Shown here: in pieces, positions 27,206-37,058 of the stretch | Position numbering within the stretch: the first letter of the stretch is position 1 | Layout: each line of letters starts with the position of its first letter | Virus record (IMG/VR): IMGVR_UViG_3300025869_002638 | Coordinates: 1 to 59,088 of that record | Origin: a virus | Reading direction: 5' to 3' (one strand) | DNA length: 59,088 nt | Notes under the pieces: model-generated | What the model was told of the DNA's origin: nothing | Databases searched by the model: none | Seen by the model: only the letters and a program-made list of their open reading frames with translations | Position numbers and translations under genes: made by a program

Positions 27206-30200
27206 TTGGTTTAATTAGTGTTTCTAGTGTATTTTTTTCAATTCTAACGCTTTGTAAAGAAGGTCCAGTATTTAAGCAGACGTATTCCTGGGCATCACCT
27301 AGTGTAGATAGTACTACACCATAAACCATACGCTTCACTATTGGTGTCTCGCTAAGCACATCACCAAACGACCTTTCGCCAAATAATCCATTTACATATG
27401 AATCCAACCTAGTACTACTATAAGTACATAATTCATCGACTGATACCAAATTTGGGGCACCTTGCGCCGAGGCGGCGTTGCCATAAGGACCAACATCCCT
27501 GCTTCCAAGGGCTGCAAAGTAATTACGTGCCGAGGCTTTCCATGCACTTTGTAGGTTGGCTAATCGGGCTACGGGCTCGCCGCCGGCGGGTTTATAATTC
27601 TGTGACACGATCGTTCTGATTTCCTGTTCGCTCCTCACCAGATACTCTTCATACATTTCCTCAATTTGTTCCTCAGTGAATGGAGGCATATATTCAGGTT
27701 GTTTCCACCAAGCGTCGAGATTGCCGAGAGGATTATTGCCTCCAAGCCAATCTTTAGCGGAAGAAAATACCGTCCCCATTGCGTCATAATATTCTGGAGG
27801 TGCATCATAAGGGCTCATATACCGGTAACCGTTATCAAGGACAGTCAAAGCTGCCTCTGAAGTCCGCTGGCTAACTCCTCTTGTTCGGTCCTCAATATCA
27901 ATTCTCTCAAGAAGCGAGGTTTCAATGAGGTTAGGATCAGTTAGAAGCCGATCTAAATAAGCAACCCTCTCTTCAACCTGAGGTGTGGAATAATATGTAA
28001 TATCATAAGATTCATTATATTCTAGAACTGAGACAGGGAACCCTACATATTTATTAGCAAACTTGGAGTATGTTTGCCCTCTGACTGCGCCCAGGAAAGC
28101 GTCGTCACTCCCTGCAATCTCTACCTGAGATCTATAGTAGATGTCACTATAACGTTCCCCATATTTTACTGAGTTGTCATAATATATTAAGTAAGTTGCA
28201 TACAGAGGTCCAATGGGGAAATAATATGACCCCACCTGTTCTCCGAAAGCCGTCACAGTTTGAGTATTCGGGTCCCTCATTTCTCGCAATAGCCTAGACG
28301 CAGCAGTGACCTGGTTGTCTCTAATCCCCAGGTTTGCGTAATTACCTTGTTTGATTTGAGAGGCCATCTCTTGGTAGAACAAAAACAACGAGGACAGATA
28401 TTTAGTATATGAAGGGTTATCCCTTCCCAGTACTTCAAAATTGTCATAAACTGATCGGTTGATCAGAGAATATTCTGATGTTCTGGCAATGTTATCTAAC
28501 ATTCTTACAAATATTTTCTGAATTGTTTCTTTGAGGTTTTCGTCTGGTGTTTTACTGTCACTTATCACTAACTGAGGGTTTTCAACAGGGAAGTCCGCAT
28601 AAACTTTCTCAATCATATCAAAATTCTGTAACAGAGGAGTTAATATATTTCTGCTCTTAAGTTCTTTTCGTATTTTTCGATATAAATAATCAGTAATCAA
28701 ATTTACAGTTCCCGTGTTATTCCAACAAGGATATACTCGTGCTAACGGCAAAGTATTAACAAAGAACTGTTGTATCCTAGACTGTATCACGCTGACCCAG
28801 GCTTCTGCGTCCGCTTTTTGGTCAGCAGTGACGCAAATATCATCATTGGCAACAAATACTTCTAAGTTAGTACCGTAGATGTAACGAGGCAAGCGGCGCT
28901 TTCCAACATCGGATGTAATAACACGATCAATTTGTGTTTCAACAAACTCAGAGGGGTTACTTATAACATTCAGACTTTCATCTGTTGTGTCAATACTAAA
29001 AGGATTGTCATCATCTACTAATTTTAAAGACGTCATGAAAAAACTATTAATCATTTGTTGTACAGCACTTGAGGGGCGCTGTAGTCCAGCCCCTGTTCCC
29101 GAAGAAAGACTCGGAAGGGCAGTGCCGCCAGTATTCAAATTTTGTGTACCAGGTTCTATTAAATTATTTAAAAGCATTCCATAAGATACAGGAGAATTAG
29201 GCTCAGTAGCAAAATCCTGAGGGTTCCAAGATGCCAACAACGACTCATTATTATAGGGGTTAGTTTGCCCAAATCCCCTAGAAGAACTCTGTGGGCTATC
29301 AACATAAATACGAATACCTGGCTCTATTGGATCATTGCTATTACGGACAGATAAAGCCACAGTGGGAAAGAATCCGATATAAGGCTCCCTGTATTGGATC
29401 TGTTTCAAATATGGCTTAATATATTCCGTGGCTCTTTCTGAATAGACTCCTTCGTATTGTCCTAATGCTACGTCCGGACGAGCAGGGATGGCTGAGTTTC
29501 CAATTTTTTCTCGTAAATGTTGAGGTGCTGTGGAGGCAGCGTATGAGCCGATGCGAGCATCTGATGTACTGTCGTCTGTTATACCATAGTGTGCATAAGG
29601 TAAGATAAGTTGGGTTCCTAACTCCTTGTAGGCGGTTGAAGGTATCTCTACACGATCCGTAGAATAGTTAACAATAGGTACTCTATAAACAAAACGATTT
29701 GTACTTGTTTTTTGCAATCGAGGCACGACCATGGAACTATGGAGCATATAATAACTCTGATAAAATAATTGAATTCCAATCTCTGTAGAATATAAATTAT
29801 AGCGTGGATCACTAACATTTTGAGGCTGTTTGCCAAAAGCATTTTTCCACCATGCCGATAACATGCTAGTAAGATAGGGCAAGATTCGAGCCAACAATCT
29901 CAAGATACTATTATACCACTCCATCATCGGCAGGCTAGCTAACAATTGGTCCAACTGAAATTGGAGGCTTTGCAAACTGCGAAGATAATCACAATAAGAA
30001 TTGATCCGAGCAATTTTACTAGAAAATACCTGATCAAATTGTCCAATCATCTGAGCCTCACTCAACCTCAACTTAAGAGTAGTTAAGTCAGGATCTCGAT
30101 TTTCGCAAAATTCATCTAGCGCAGATGGAGAATCTTCTGACTCTAGTTCCCCTAAGCCGGCACCAATGGCTGCAAAAAATTCCTTTATCTTTTCCTTAGT

Positions 30201-33005
30201 AAAAATAAAGTCATCATAAGGGGAGGGATTTATTGTTTCGTATATAAATTCATAGTCTTCACCCGTAAATTCATCTTTGATCGCCTGAATAAATTCTTCA
30301 CCGACGTTTTGGTCTCCCGGATCTTTGTGACGGACTCCGATTGGCCAAGATATTGATCCATCTTTCACGGTTTCTAAAATAGAGCGATACAATAGGTCAT
30401 CAGCATCACCTCCGAGTAGGCTGGTCATCTCGGTGGGGGTAACCATCTTAGATACATCAGCAATGAATTTTTGAAGTTGTTCAGCACTAGGATCTGTTTT
30501 GACTGTTATTGTCTCATCATCGATGATCTCTTGGTTAACATTTACCAGATCTACATCTTTAGCAATTTGTACGATGTCGAGGTTGATGAGTAAATTATTA
30601 AGCTCTACTCCGCCGTAATCGTACTGCCTAAAGGCATTTTGGAGTAGGTCTAGTTCACTCTGACCAGCAGCAGGACCACATCCTGCCACAGCCTTTACTA
30701 GATCCTTGGCAACGCCTGCCAAAAGAGATTTCAAAAAATTAGTAATAATTCTATTAATGACGGCACGATAAGCCGATTTGGCTCTATTTTGCTTATTCAT
30801 CATTGGTAATTTTTTAAATTCTAAAACCAGTGGTTGTTTTAAATCTTTGGAGACCCGAGACAACTGGTTAGTAGCGGGCTGTGAATCAGTTGCTTGTAAA
30901 ACTGCGGCTCCAACTGCCCCTCCTAATACATCCAAAGAGCAGAAAATCTGATTCTCTACAAGGCGTTGCACTTCCCTTGATATATTTTGAGGATCAGCAG
31001 TAGCGCCGGCGGTAAGTAAGCGCCGGGTGGTCTCATCTTGAATCACTTCCCTTTTCAGAACTTGAATAATTCTCCTCAAATATGTACGTACTGAAATCTT
31101 TCCTTCTAATACCGCTATAGCGGTGAGAGTCTCTCGAAGGGCTTGGGCGGCGAGGGTGTCGCAGCCCGAAGCAAATAAGGCGTCACTCAGGAATACATAC
31201 CTTTCTTTTTTGTTCCAAAGCCGATTTGCTTCGCTTTGAGGAATACGAGAATACTGAGCAAGTTTTGTAAAAATATTCTTTTGCTGGGATAAAGTGTTTG
31301 AAAGATCAAAGGTCCCTTGATTCCTTTTTACTTGATCAATCTTTTCGGGTGAAAAATCAGGCTGTGGAAAGGTATACATCGACAAAAATGTTGCCCATGG
31401 CTGGCGAGTCTGTGGGGTAGTCAACAAAGACTCATTCGATATTTCCAAAGCATTATAGATATAAGAGAATGTAGTTGCAGTTAAGTAGGCAAAAGCGTCC
31501 AAAACTACAGTGGGAGTGCCCTCTACAGGCTCAGGCTGAAAATTAGGATTACCCGTTGCCCGTGTATAGGCCACCCCATTTATGCAGATATACAATAAGC
31601 GAAATGAGTCGTCAAAGAAAAATTGTACAAGATCATCATCTTGCAGGGACAGTCGATTATAAGCATAAAAACTCCCGAATAAATCATAAAATGACTCGAT
31701 CTTTTGCGATTCAATATCTAGGTCTATATTGTTCAAGAGGATAGGTCCAAGCCCTTCTTCTCTTAGGGTCTGGCCATATTCTTCGAGCATGTCTGAGACA
31801 TCAACCAATTTCTGTGCAAGGTTTAGGTTCTCAAAAAATCGAGGCTCTCGACTGCTTACATTTGTTTTTTCTGTGTCGGTTATTACCAAAGAAAGTTGAT
31901 AGGGAGTAAGTGCCTCATCCTGATAGGAAATTGCGTCAGTGACTGGCAGGCTATTAATAATTTCCTGGTCAATGGTGATGGCACAAACCCAGCGGGATCC
32001 CGGACGGGGATCCTTGGAAGTAAACATATTGTACTTGCGAAAACGAGGAGTATCCTCTTCCTCTAAGTTATATTGTTGAAATTCTGGTGCCTCAATTCCC
32101 CCAAACGTCTCTTGTAGTGCCAGATAATTCCCTCTAGATAATCTACCTGAGAATTTTAGTATCTCTTTAATTCCTCGGTCGGCAATATCTTGATATTTTT
32201 GAAGTACTCCTTGGCTTTTCAGTTCTGGCAGAATCCAGGCTATATCCAGAGAATTAAAATCTGTTAAATCTGTTCGAACAACATAATAGAATTTATCGTC
32301 AACTACATTGAAATACACTTTCTCTTTGTCTGTTTCTGGTTCTGCATTTTTTGTCCACTCGTAAAGATCCACATTAGACTCTGACCCTACGAAAGTATTA
32401 ACCTGGGGAGATATTAAAGTGTTTTCAAGTGGTGCAGTATTTGGATTTATAATATCCCTTGTACGCAGACCTAATGCTGACCTTAATCGAGCCAAATATG
32501 GGAATGAGTGAGTAGGATTAATTGCCATAAGGTTAGCGATATCCTGATCGGGCTGTGAAGCGCCGGCGCTGGCTTGAGATAATTCTGTAGTGAATGTTGT
32601 ATAATTTTGAATTACAGAATTTTCACGTAGACGAGCAACTAAAGTTCCTAGTTCTCTCTGTGCCTCATCTCCACCCCAAGGCTCCATAACCTGTGTTCCA
32701 GTTATGGAATCCCGAGTTAGTCTACCGTTCTGGGGATAGATTGAAAAGTAGGCACGGGCATCGGTGGATGTTATAATTCTTTGCCCATCAGGGAGCGCAA
32801 CATCCGGGGACATCTCAGTTCCAATATTAGGAAAGTTTTGAAAATTAATATAACTATCGTGGATAGCCTCAATCACAAATTTGTTGCGAATGCCATGATA
32901 ATCATAAGGATCAACTCCCAACTGACCACCTAAGCGGTCCTGATATGTCTGATCAGCATATGGGTTGACGATATTCTTTTGTCGGGTTGTTAAAATAACA
33001 CTCAT
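27198..33005 (-). CDS. very large baseplate-associated structural protein (1935 aa)
   Basis: No known domain is recognised. The sequence is mostly soluble, with Gln/Asn/Tyr-rich parts, several charged helical regions (for example near residues 600-760 with YVFLSDALFASGCDTLAAQAL, and the VCxxRDPDLTTLKLRLSEAQ-like stretch around 960-1000) and a C-terminal region with short strands. It lies between the gp25-like gene and the gp5-like spike gene, a place where contractile-tail phages carry hub or wedge genes, so a baseplate role is likely. A TAAGG lies 12-14 bases before the ATG. Unusual for its size; it may have arisen by fusion of several baseplate genes. Confidence 0.68.
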   Translation of the reverse strand: MSVILTTRQKNIVNPYADQTYQDRLGGQLGVDPYDYHGIRNKFVIEAIHDSYINFQNFPNIGTEMSPDVALPDGQRIITSTDARAYFSIYPQNGRLTRDSITGTQVMEPWGGDEAQRELGTLVARLRENSVIQNYTTFTTELSQASAGASQPDQDIANLMAINPTHSFPYLARLRSALGLRTRDIINPNTAPLENTLISPQVNTFVGSESNVDLYEWTKNAEPETDKEKVYFNVVDDKFYYVVRTDLTDFNSLDIAWILPELKSQGVLQKYQDIADRGIKEILKFSGRLSRGNYLALQETFGGIEAPEFQQYNLEEEDTPRFRKYNMFTSKDPRPGSRWVCAITIDQEIINSLPVTDAISYQDEALTPYQLSLVITDTEKTNVSSREPRFFENLNLAQKLVDVSDMLEEYGQTLREEGLGPILLNNIDLDIESQKIESFYDLFGSFYAYNRLSLQDDDLVQFFFDDSFRLLYICINGVAYTRATGNPNFQPEPVEGTPTVVLDAFAYLTATTFSYIYNALEISNESLLTTPQTRQPWATFLSMYTFPQPDFSPEKIDQVKRNQGTFDLSNTLSQQKNIFTKLAQYSRIPQSEANRLWNKKERYVFLSDALFASGCDTLAAQALRETLTAIAVLEGKISVRTYLRRIIQVLKREVIQDETTRRLLTAGATADPQNISREVQRLVENQIFCSLDVLGGAVGAAVLQATDSQPATNQLSRVSKDLKQPLVLEFKKLPMMNKQNRAKSAYRAVINRIITNFLKSLLAGVAKDLVKAVAGCGPAAGQSELDLLQNAFRQYDYGGVELNNLLINLDIVQIAKDVDLVNVNQEIIDDETITVKTDPSAEQLQKFIADVSKMVTPTEMTSLLGGDADDLLYRSILETVKDGSISWPIGVRHKDPGDQNVGEEFIQAIKDEFTGEDYEFIYETINPSPYDDFIFTKEKIKEFFAAIGAGLGELESEDSPSALDEFCENRDPDLTTLKLRLSEAQMIGQFDQVFSSKIARINSYCDYLRSLQSLQFQLDQLLASLPMMEWYNSILRLLARILPYLTSMLSAWWKNAFGKQPQNVSDPRYNLYSTEIGIQLFYQSYYMLHSSMVVPRLQKTSTNRFVYRVPIVNYSTDRVEIPSTAYKELGTQLILPYAHYGITDDSTSDARIGSYAASTAPQHLREKIGNSAIPARPDVALGQYEGVYSERATEYIKPYLKQIQYREPYIGFFPTVALSVRNSNDPIEPGIRIYVDSPQSSSRGFGQTNPYNNESLLASWNPQDFATEPNSPVSYGMLLNNLIEPGTQNLNTGGTALPSLSSGTGAGLQRPSSAVQQMINSFFMTSLKLVDDDNPFSIDTTDESLNVISNPSEFVETQIDRVITSDVGKRRLPRYIYGTNLEVFVANDDICVTADQKADAEAWVSVIQSRIQQFFVNTLPLARVYPCWNNTGTVNLITDYLYRKIRKELKSRNILTPLLQNFDMIEKVYADFPVENPQLVISDSKTPDENLKETIQKIFVRMLDNIARTSEYSLINRSVYDNFEVLGRDNPSYTKYLSSLFLFYQEMASQIKQGNYANLGIRDNQVTAASRLLREMRDPNTQTVTAFGEQVGSYYFPIGPLYATYLIYYDNSVKYGERYSDIYYRSQVEIAGSDDAFLGAVRGQTYSKFANKYVGFPVSVLEYNESYDITYYSTPQVEERVAYLDRLLTDPNLIETSLLERIDIEDRTRGVSQRTSEAALTVLDNGYRYMSPYDAPPEYYDAMGTVFSSAKDWLGGNNPLGNLDAWWKQPEYMPPFTEEQIEEMYEEYLVRSEQEIRTIVSQNYKPAGGEPVARLANLQSAWKASARNYFAALGSRDVGPYGNAASAQGAPNLVSVDELCTYSSTRLDSYVNGLFGERSFGDVLSETPIVKRMVYGVVLSTLGDAQEYVCLNTGPSLQSVRIEKNTLETLIKPNE

Positions 33006-33018
33006 GGTTTATTTAGCC

Positions 33019-34038
33019 TTAATTAACGGAACAGAATTTGCTTCTGAAATTGTGTACCGGCAACGGGTTATAGATTTTCTTCAGGTCTTCACTGAATTTG
33101 CCGCCATAGTTTGCCTTGTGAAATTCATAGTTCAAATCTTGAGTATACAAATCTATGTAGGCAGGAACTATTTTTGATGTCAGTTCTTTAAGTTTTGATT
33201 GGGAGACTCCAGTAGGGTCGGCAAAAGAAGCCATCAAAAACGTAATCAACTCAAGATTAAAATACACACTCGACTGTAGATCGTCAATTAAATCAGTAGT
33301 CTTGTCAAGAACCGTAACTAACTGATCGCCCTTAACCATAGGCTCTAAAGTAGAGGCGTCGTTGCCGGCAATCAGGGCAATTGTCCCTGGTGTTCCCTCT
33401 ACATTCATTCCTCTGGACCCCTGATAGACATCTGTGCCGGTTACGATTTTAATACCTTCTCGTGCAACCACTCGCACAAGATCGGACTTTATGACGATTG
33501 CACCTCGTCCGGTCATACTGCCTTCCCCTGGTGCTTTTGCAATATTAAAATACTCCTGGGAGTCGATATCGTGAGCCATTTGCGTCATATAGATACGAGA
33601 ACAATCTAATTCTGTATGTTTATTGGTCAGAACAGGCTCCCCAGAAGCATCCACTTCTCTTTTTAGAACTCCCGATAATCCTGCGATCAAGTCAATGCAC
33701 GCTGCGTGACTTACAGGTGCTCCTTTAGGGAGTCCGGCTTGTGCAGTTCTTTGAGACAGTGGTGTGTCCACTCCCTGGGTGGCTGCCCTAGGGAGCCCAG
33801 AACCCATGCCCGATTTAATACTTCCTGGGCGGTCTCGTCCTTGAATGATAATACTGCCACATTTACCTTGCGATACTGTTTCTGCATCAGCAACCAAATA
33901 ATTCGGATTAGGCTCAGTAAATAACGGAGTTTGGTCTATCCCATTGCCCTGTTCCCCTACTGAGCCCGGATCCTCGTCAACAACTCTCTTTGTCTGTGCA
34001 GTCATAAATGCTGGCAGTATAGATGGAAATTTAGACAT
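33019..34038 (-). CDS. baseplate spike/hub protein, gp5-like
   Basis: 339 aa. Residues of about 165-230 carry a segment typical of marine myovirus gp5-like spike proteins: GRGAIVIKSDLVRVVAREGI, then IVTGTDVYQGSRG and a hydrophobic IALIAGNDAS. The N terminus is Gly/Pro-rich and the C terminus is helical. No lysozyme domain is present; the cell-wall cutting activity seems to be moved to the M23 peptidase encoded directly upstream (TAATG overlap). It would form or hold the central puncturing device below the tail tube. The family call rests on pattern memory, not on a search. Confidence 0.68.
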   Translation of the reverse strand: MSKFPSILPAFMTAQTKRVVDEDPGSVGEQGNGIDQTPLFTEPNPNYLVADAETVSQGKCGSIIIQGRDRPGSIKSGMGSGLPRAATQGVDTPLSQRTAQAGLPKGAPVSHAACIDLIAGLSGVLKREVDASGEPVLTNKHTELDCSRIYMTQMAHDIDSQEYFNIAKAPGEGSMTGRGAIVIKSDLVRVVAREGIKIVTGTDVYQGSRGMNVEGTPGTIALIAGNDASTLEPMVKGDQLVTVLDKTTDLIDDLQSSVYFNLELITFLMASFADPTGVSQSKLKELTSKIVPAYIDLYTQDLNYEFHKANYGGKFSEDLKKIYNPLPVHNFRSKFCSVN

Positions 34039-35330
34039 TATGCTCCCGATCCCCCATAAGCCCCACCGGGGTTGTTTCCGGTAGTTCCTTTGATCGCAAA
34101 CCCTGGTCCAAATAAGAACTGACTTATGGGCTCTAGAGAATCAATAACTTCCCCCTTCACGCCAATTTTGGAATTACCTCGGGGGTCATAAAGAACCTCA
34201 AAGTGAAGATGCGGACCCGTGCTACGCCCTGTGTTTTGTGAGGTTCCAATTTTTTGCTTTTGAGAAACCGGATCGCCTACTCGTACTAGAGGCGGTCCCA
34301 TGTGTGCATAAAGGGTGTAAAAAGGACCCCCGTAAGGAGTAACAAAATCTGTATGTTCAATAACAACATACCACCCATAACCTACCTTGGTGCTGGGGGC
34401 TCCTTGTAGCCTACGTCTTACCACCTTACCCGGCAGGGATGCATAAATATTTGCCCCCATTGGCGCAACGAAATCAACTCCTGCATGGTTTGTACTAGCG
34501 CCGGCGAGTCCTGTCCGCCGGGGACCAATTCCTGATGTTGCAAACTTCGTGAAGAAACTATCTGAAGTATATCCTGATTGAATAGATGGTGTTGGTGCCT
34601 GATCTGCATCATTAACCGATACAGGGTTTGTAGGATAAACAATTTGGGCTGTTGCTGCTGGTGGTGGTAGAGAAATGAAATTTCGGCTCTTGGGTCCTTG
34701 ACGAGGGCTCGGGGTACCAGGGGCATTACAGGATCCAGAAACAGTATTGGAGCCGTTTGAGCCAGGGGCTCGGGGATTACAATTTCCATTCTTACCATTA
34801 AGATCCTGGGATTTCAATTGATTAACACTAATAATAGTGCCAGCGGATATATTTGGATTAGTACTAAACCCCATGCGAGGGTTACGAAGTACAATATCAA
34901 CCTCAGACCCGTGCCCTATCTCAAGTCCACTAGGATTAGAGACTGTTCTGTAAAAATTACCTGAAGCGTCAGAATTCGAAGATGGAGGACGAACCTGCAA
35001 AAATGCGTCTCTGTTATCGCTTACAACTTGGACTTTTACAACAGGATGTTTACCTATTGTGGGCTCTGTAGAGGTGGCCCATGGCCAAACTAAACCAAAC
35101 CAGGATTCAGATTCAGGAGAATTTATCGAAGGGACATGAACAACTCGGGCTTTTAAAACTTGGTCGCCGCCGGTGGTATTTACTCCAACAGATGTCCTGA
35201 GGACTTTCTTTACAAGATGGGAAGCCGGGTCCTGTCCGTAAACTAACTGTTCATTATGATAAGCGTCTGTATTAGCAGAGATACTTATAGAAGGATCAAG
35301 CCAATCTGCTTTTGCATCTGATTTAGCCAT
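34038..35330 (-). CDS. tail-associated M23 metallopeptidase (lysostaphin-type)
   Basis: 430 aa. The C-terminal domain (about residues 270-400) has a complete M23 zinc site: HAGVD (H282, D286), an HM after the LYA strand, and HLHFE (H374, H376). M23 enzymes cut peptide cross-links of peptidoglycan. The N-terminal 160 residues form a beta-rich domain (VLKARVVHVPSINSPES, WPWAT) resembling OB-type baseplate hub domains, and residues of about 175-260 form a Ser/Pro/Asn/Gly-rich linker with several Cys. No signal peptide is seen, so it is most likely virion-borne and acts during injection, next to the spike protein. It overlaps the genes on both sides. Confidence 0.88.
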   Translation of the reverse strand: MAKSDAKADWLDPSISISANTDAYHNEQLVYGQDPASHLVKKVLRTSVGVNTTGGDQVLKARVVHVPSINSPESESWFGLVWPWATSTEPTIGKHPVVKVQVVSDNRDAFLQVRPPSSNSDASGNFYRTVSNPSGLEIGHGSEVDIVLRNPRMGFSTNPNISAGTIISVNQLKSQDLNGKNGNCNPRAPGSNGSNTVSGSCNAPGTPSPRQGPKSRNFISLPPPAATAQIVYPTNPVSVNDADQAPTPSIQSGYTSDSFFTKFATSGIGPRRTGLAGASTNHAGVDFVAPMGANIYASLPGKVVRRRLQGAPSTKVGYGWYVVIEHTDFVTPYGGPFYTLYAHMGPPLVRVGDPVSQKQKIGTSQNTGRSTGPHLHFEVLYDPRGNSKIGVKGEVIDSLEPISQFLFGPGFAIKGTTGNNPGGAYGGSGA

Positions 35331-35625
35331 CTTTAGGTTTGTCCTTTATTATATCAAATAAAGAATTTTTATCCTCTTCGGATAACCCTCGTTCATTATT
35401 GGTTGTTTCCTTACGATAAACCAGGGTAGCGAGTTTGACTAGTTGCTCATTACTTCGCTGTAGAGTTTCTACAAATTTAGCGGCAGTAGAGCCAGCATCC
35501 GAATATCTTTCTGAGGAAACTGACATGTATTCCTTAAGATTGCTGAGCAGTTGCTCAGTCTCTTGACGGTCTTGATTAATGTTTTCCAGTGCTTGCTCTA
35601 TAAGAGACTCTAAATTCTTTTTCAT
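35323..35625 (-). CDS. small coiled-coil hypothetical protein
   Basis: 100 aa, charged and helical throughout, with heptad-like spacing between residues 4 and 60 (LESLIEQALENINQ, ETEQLLSNLKEYM). No Cys, no membrane segment. The last 8 bases overlap the M23 peptidase gene, so the two are co-translated. It could be a chaperone or an assembly factor of the tail lysin or spike, but that is only inference from position. Confidence 0.65.
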   Translation of the reverse strand: MKKNLESLIEQALENINQDRQETEQLLSNLKEYMSVSSERYSDAGSTAAKFVETLQRSNEQLVKLATLVYRKETTNNERGLSEEDKNSLFDIIKDKPKDG

Positions 35626-35640
35626 ACATTAACTAGTTTG

Positions 35641-36330
35641 TTAGTTAATTTCTCCTTCGTCCCACTTTTTCTTAAAAGTGCGGTAGCGAACTCTCATTTT
35701 ATTCAAGCAACTAACAATTTGCTTGGTGTTCAAGCCAGTGATTTCTCTCATGTATAAATAAATTGCCTTTTTATTAAAGATTTCAATCTGATCAATATTT
35801 TTCATCAGGGTTTCTATAGCGTTAAGAACCTTTTCCTCGTTGGGTTTTAAACTTAAAGTGCGCCAGGTCTCGATCTCAGATAACAAGAAGGCCCAGTATT
35901 GGTGTTCTTCAGCAGCATCATAGAAATCACTATGCCCAGATGCAGAGACGGCTTCGACTTCTCGGATCATTGAGTCATAATTAACTTCACGGCGATTCTT
36001 TTTGGTTTGCTTTTTCGCTTTGTGTGTAAACCAGTTTTTTGTTACGACTGAAAAGTAAGAAAATGCTTTCGTCCCTTGGTTGGGGTTAAACTTACCTAGG
36101 ATTGTGGTAAGCCAAACCTTGCAATCATCTTTCAGGTGATCAATATTTTCAAGAGAAGTAAACTTATAAGTATAGACAATCTTGTCCACCAACTCATTGA
36201 ATGCTGGCTGGATTTCTTCTACATAAAGTTTCGATCGAATACCAATATCCTCTGTCGCACAATAGGCGACGATGGCGTCTTCCGTTACTTTTGTAAAATA
36301 ATGATTTTTACTCTTCTTCTTCTTTTTCAT
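35641..36330 (-). CDS. late transcription sigma factor, T4 gp55-like
   Basis: 229 aa. A basic N terminus (MKKKKKSKNHYF) is followed by a region-2-like block: LTTILGKFNPNQGTKAFSYF and VVTKNWF, which I recognise from gp55-type sigma factors of marine T4-related phages; the aromatic and basic residues of this block contact the -10 box. The C-terminal part (about 165-225) is a helical region with a helix-turn-helix look. It would direct host RNA polymerase to phage late promoters that drive the virion genes. The start lies inside the end of the membrane-protein gene upstream (23-base overlap), with a weak ribosome site. Confidence 0.85.
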   Translation of the reverse strand: MKKKKKSKNHYFTKVTEDAIVAYCATEDIGIRSKLYVEEIQPAFNELVDKIVYTYKFTSLENIDHLKDDCKVWLTTILGKFNPNQGTKAFSYFSVVTKNWFTHKAKKQTKKNRREVNYDSMIREVEAVSASGHSDFYDAAEEHQYWAFLLSEIETWRTLSLKPNEEKVLNAIETLMKNIDQIEIFNKKAIYLYMREITGLNTKQIVSCLNKMRVRYRTFKKKWDEGEIN

Positions 36331-36616
36331 TGTTATCCGAATCTAAAAAAATGTTTTGCTGCTTAATAAAGATGTCTAACTCTTCCATCAAGTCTTTTAT
36401 ATGTGCCACAAGCCCTTCAAGGGTCGAATCACCATAGAATCTCTCGGCATTATAAACCTTATCTAGGTGCTCATTAAAACTCTTAATCAGAGAAGAGGCA
36501 ATGAAAACATCTTCGTTTACGTTTTTAGTATATTCGAGTAAGCCTCGGATATACCACACGAGCATACCCACGGCTGCACCCAGAATTAAGACCAAAAACG
36601 CTAAAATATATGTCAT
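36308..36616 (-). CDS. small membrane-anchored hypothetical protein
   Basis: 102 aa. One membrane segment at residues 4-24 (ILAFLVLILGAAVGMLVWYI), then a charged helical domain with the pattern LEYTKNVNEDVFIASSLIK and a strongly acidic C terminus (NNEKEEEE). The arrangement suggests an N-out or N-in anchor with a cytoplasmic coil. Such small proteins next to the late sigma gene are common in marine T4-related phages, but no function is known to me. The 3' end overlaps the sigma factor gene by 23 bases; the 5' end overlaps the zinc ribbon gene (ATGA). Confidence 0.7.
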   Translation of the reverse strand: MTYILAFLVLILGAAVGMLVWYIRGLLEYTKNVNEDVFIASSLIKSFNEHLDKVYNAERFYGDSTLEGLVAHIKDLMEELDIFIKQQNIFLDSDNNEKEEEE

Positions 36617-36879
36617 TTCTTCTCAAATACTCTATTTTTAATTTTCTTCTTCATCTCTTGCAATTCATGACCATTGTTCTTGATTGCTTCTTTTACTTCG
36701 TCACCAACAGAATTCTCGGGATTATTGTTTTTTACCCTGGCATCGTTGAATGGGGTAGACAAATTCTTAACGATCTTGTCAGATCCACATGCGGTACAAG
36801 TTATGTCCACTGATCGATAACTATGCCTAATATGCATCTGGCTCTCACAAGCAAGACAGTCATAGACATATTGCGGCAT
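36613..36879 (-). CDS. FmdB-like zinc ribbon protein
   Basis: 88 aa. Residues 1-40 hold two CxxC knuckles, YDCLACES and ITCTACGS, with the MPQYVYDC start typical of FmdB/regulatory zinc ribbons. The C-terminal half is helical and basic (MKKKIKNRVFEKK). FmdB-type proteins are thought to be regulators or RNA-polymerase/ribosome-associated factors; in a phage operon with a late sigma factor, a role in transcription is plausible but unproven. The ATG overlaps the stop of the 59-aa gene upstream (TAATG). Confidence 0.78.
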   Translation of the reverse strand: MPQYVYDCLACESQMHIRHSYRSVDITCTACGSDKIVKNLSTPFNDARVKNNNPENSVGDEVKEAIKNNGHELQEMKKKIKNRVFEKK

Positions 36880-37058
36880 TATTCTACCACATCCGTAGTA
36901 ACGGCGCTACGAACTGGGGGCGGATTAGTGACAAAAACCTCATCGTTCTTGACTTCCAGATTCCAGTCTGATAGTAATTCTGTAATATCGACCTCCTCAG
37001 CAATACACTTTTGAAGTGTCATGAGAAGGGCACCTACTGCTTGGTTTGATAATTTCAT
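36879..37058 (-). CDS. small conserved phage protein (59 aa)
   Basis: This gene is too short for the usual 60-aa cut-off but is well supported. It starts ATG at 37058 after a GGAG site, overlaps the epimerase stop (ATGA), and ends TAA at 36879, overlapping the zinc ribbon start. The sequence begins MKLSNQAVGALLMTLQKCI, has an acidic helical middle and ends with a Pro-rich VTNPPPV segment. I recognise very similar short proteins in the same position in marine T4-related phages, where they have no assigned function. Confidence 0.8.
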   Translation of the reverse strand: MKLSNQAVGALLMTLQKCIAEEVDITELLSDWNLEVKNDEVFVTNPPPVRSAVTTDVVE

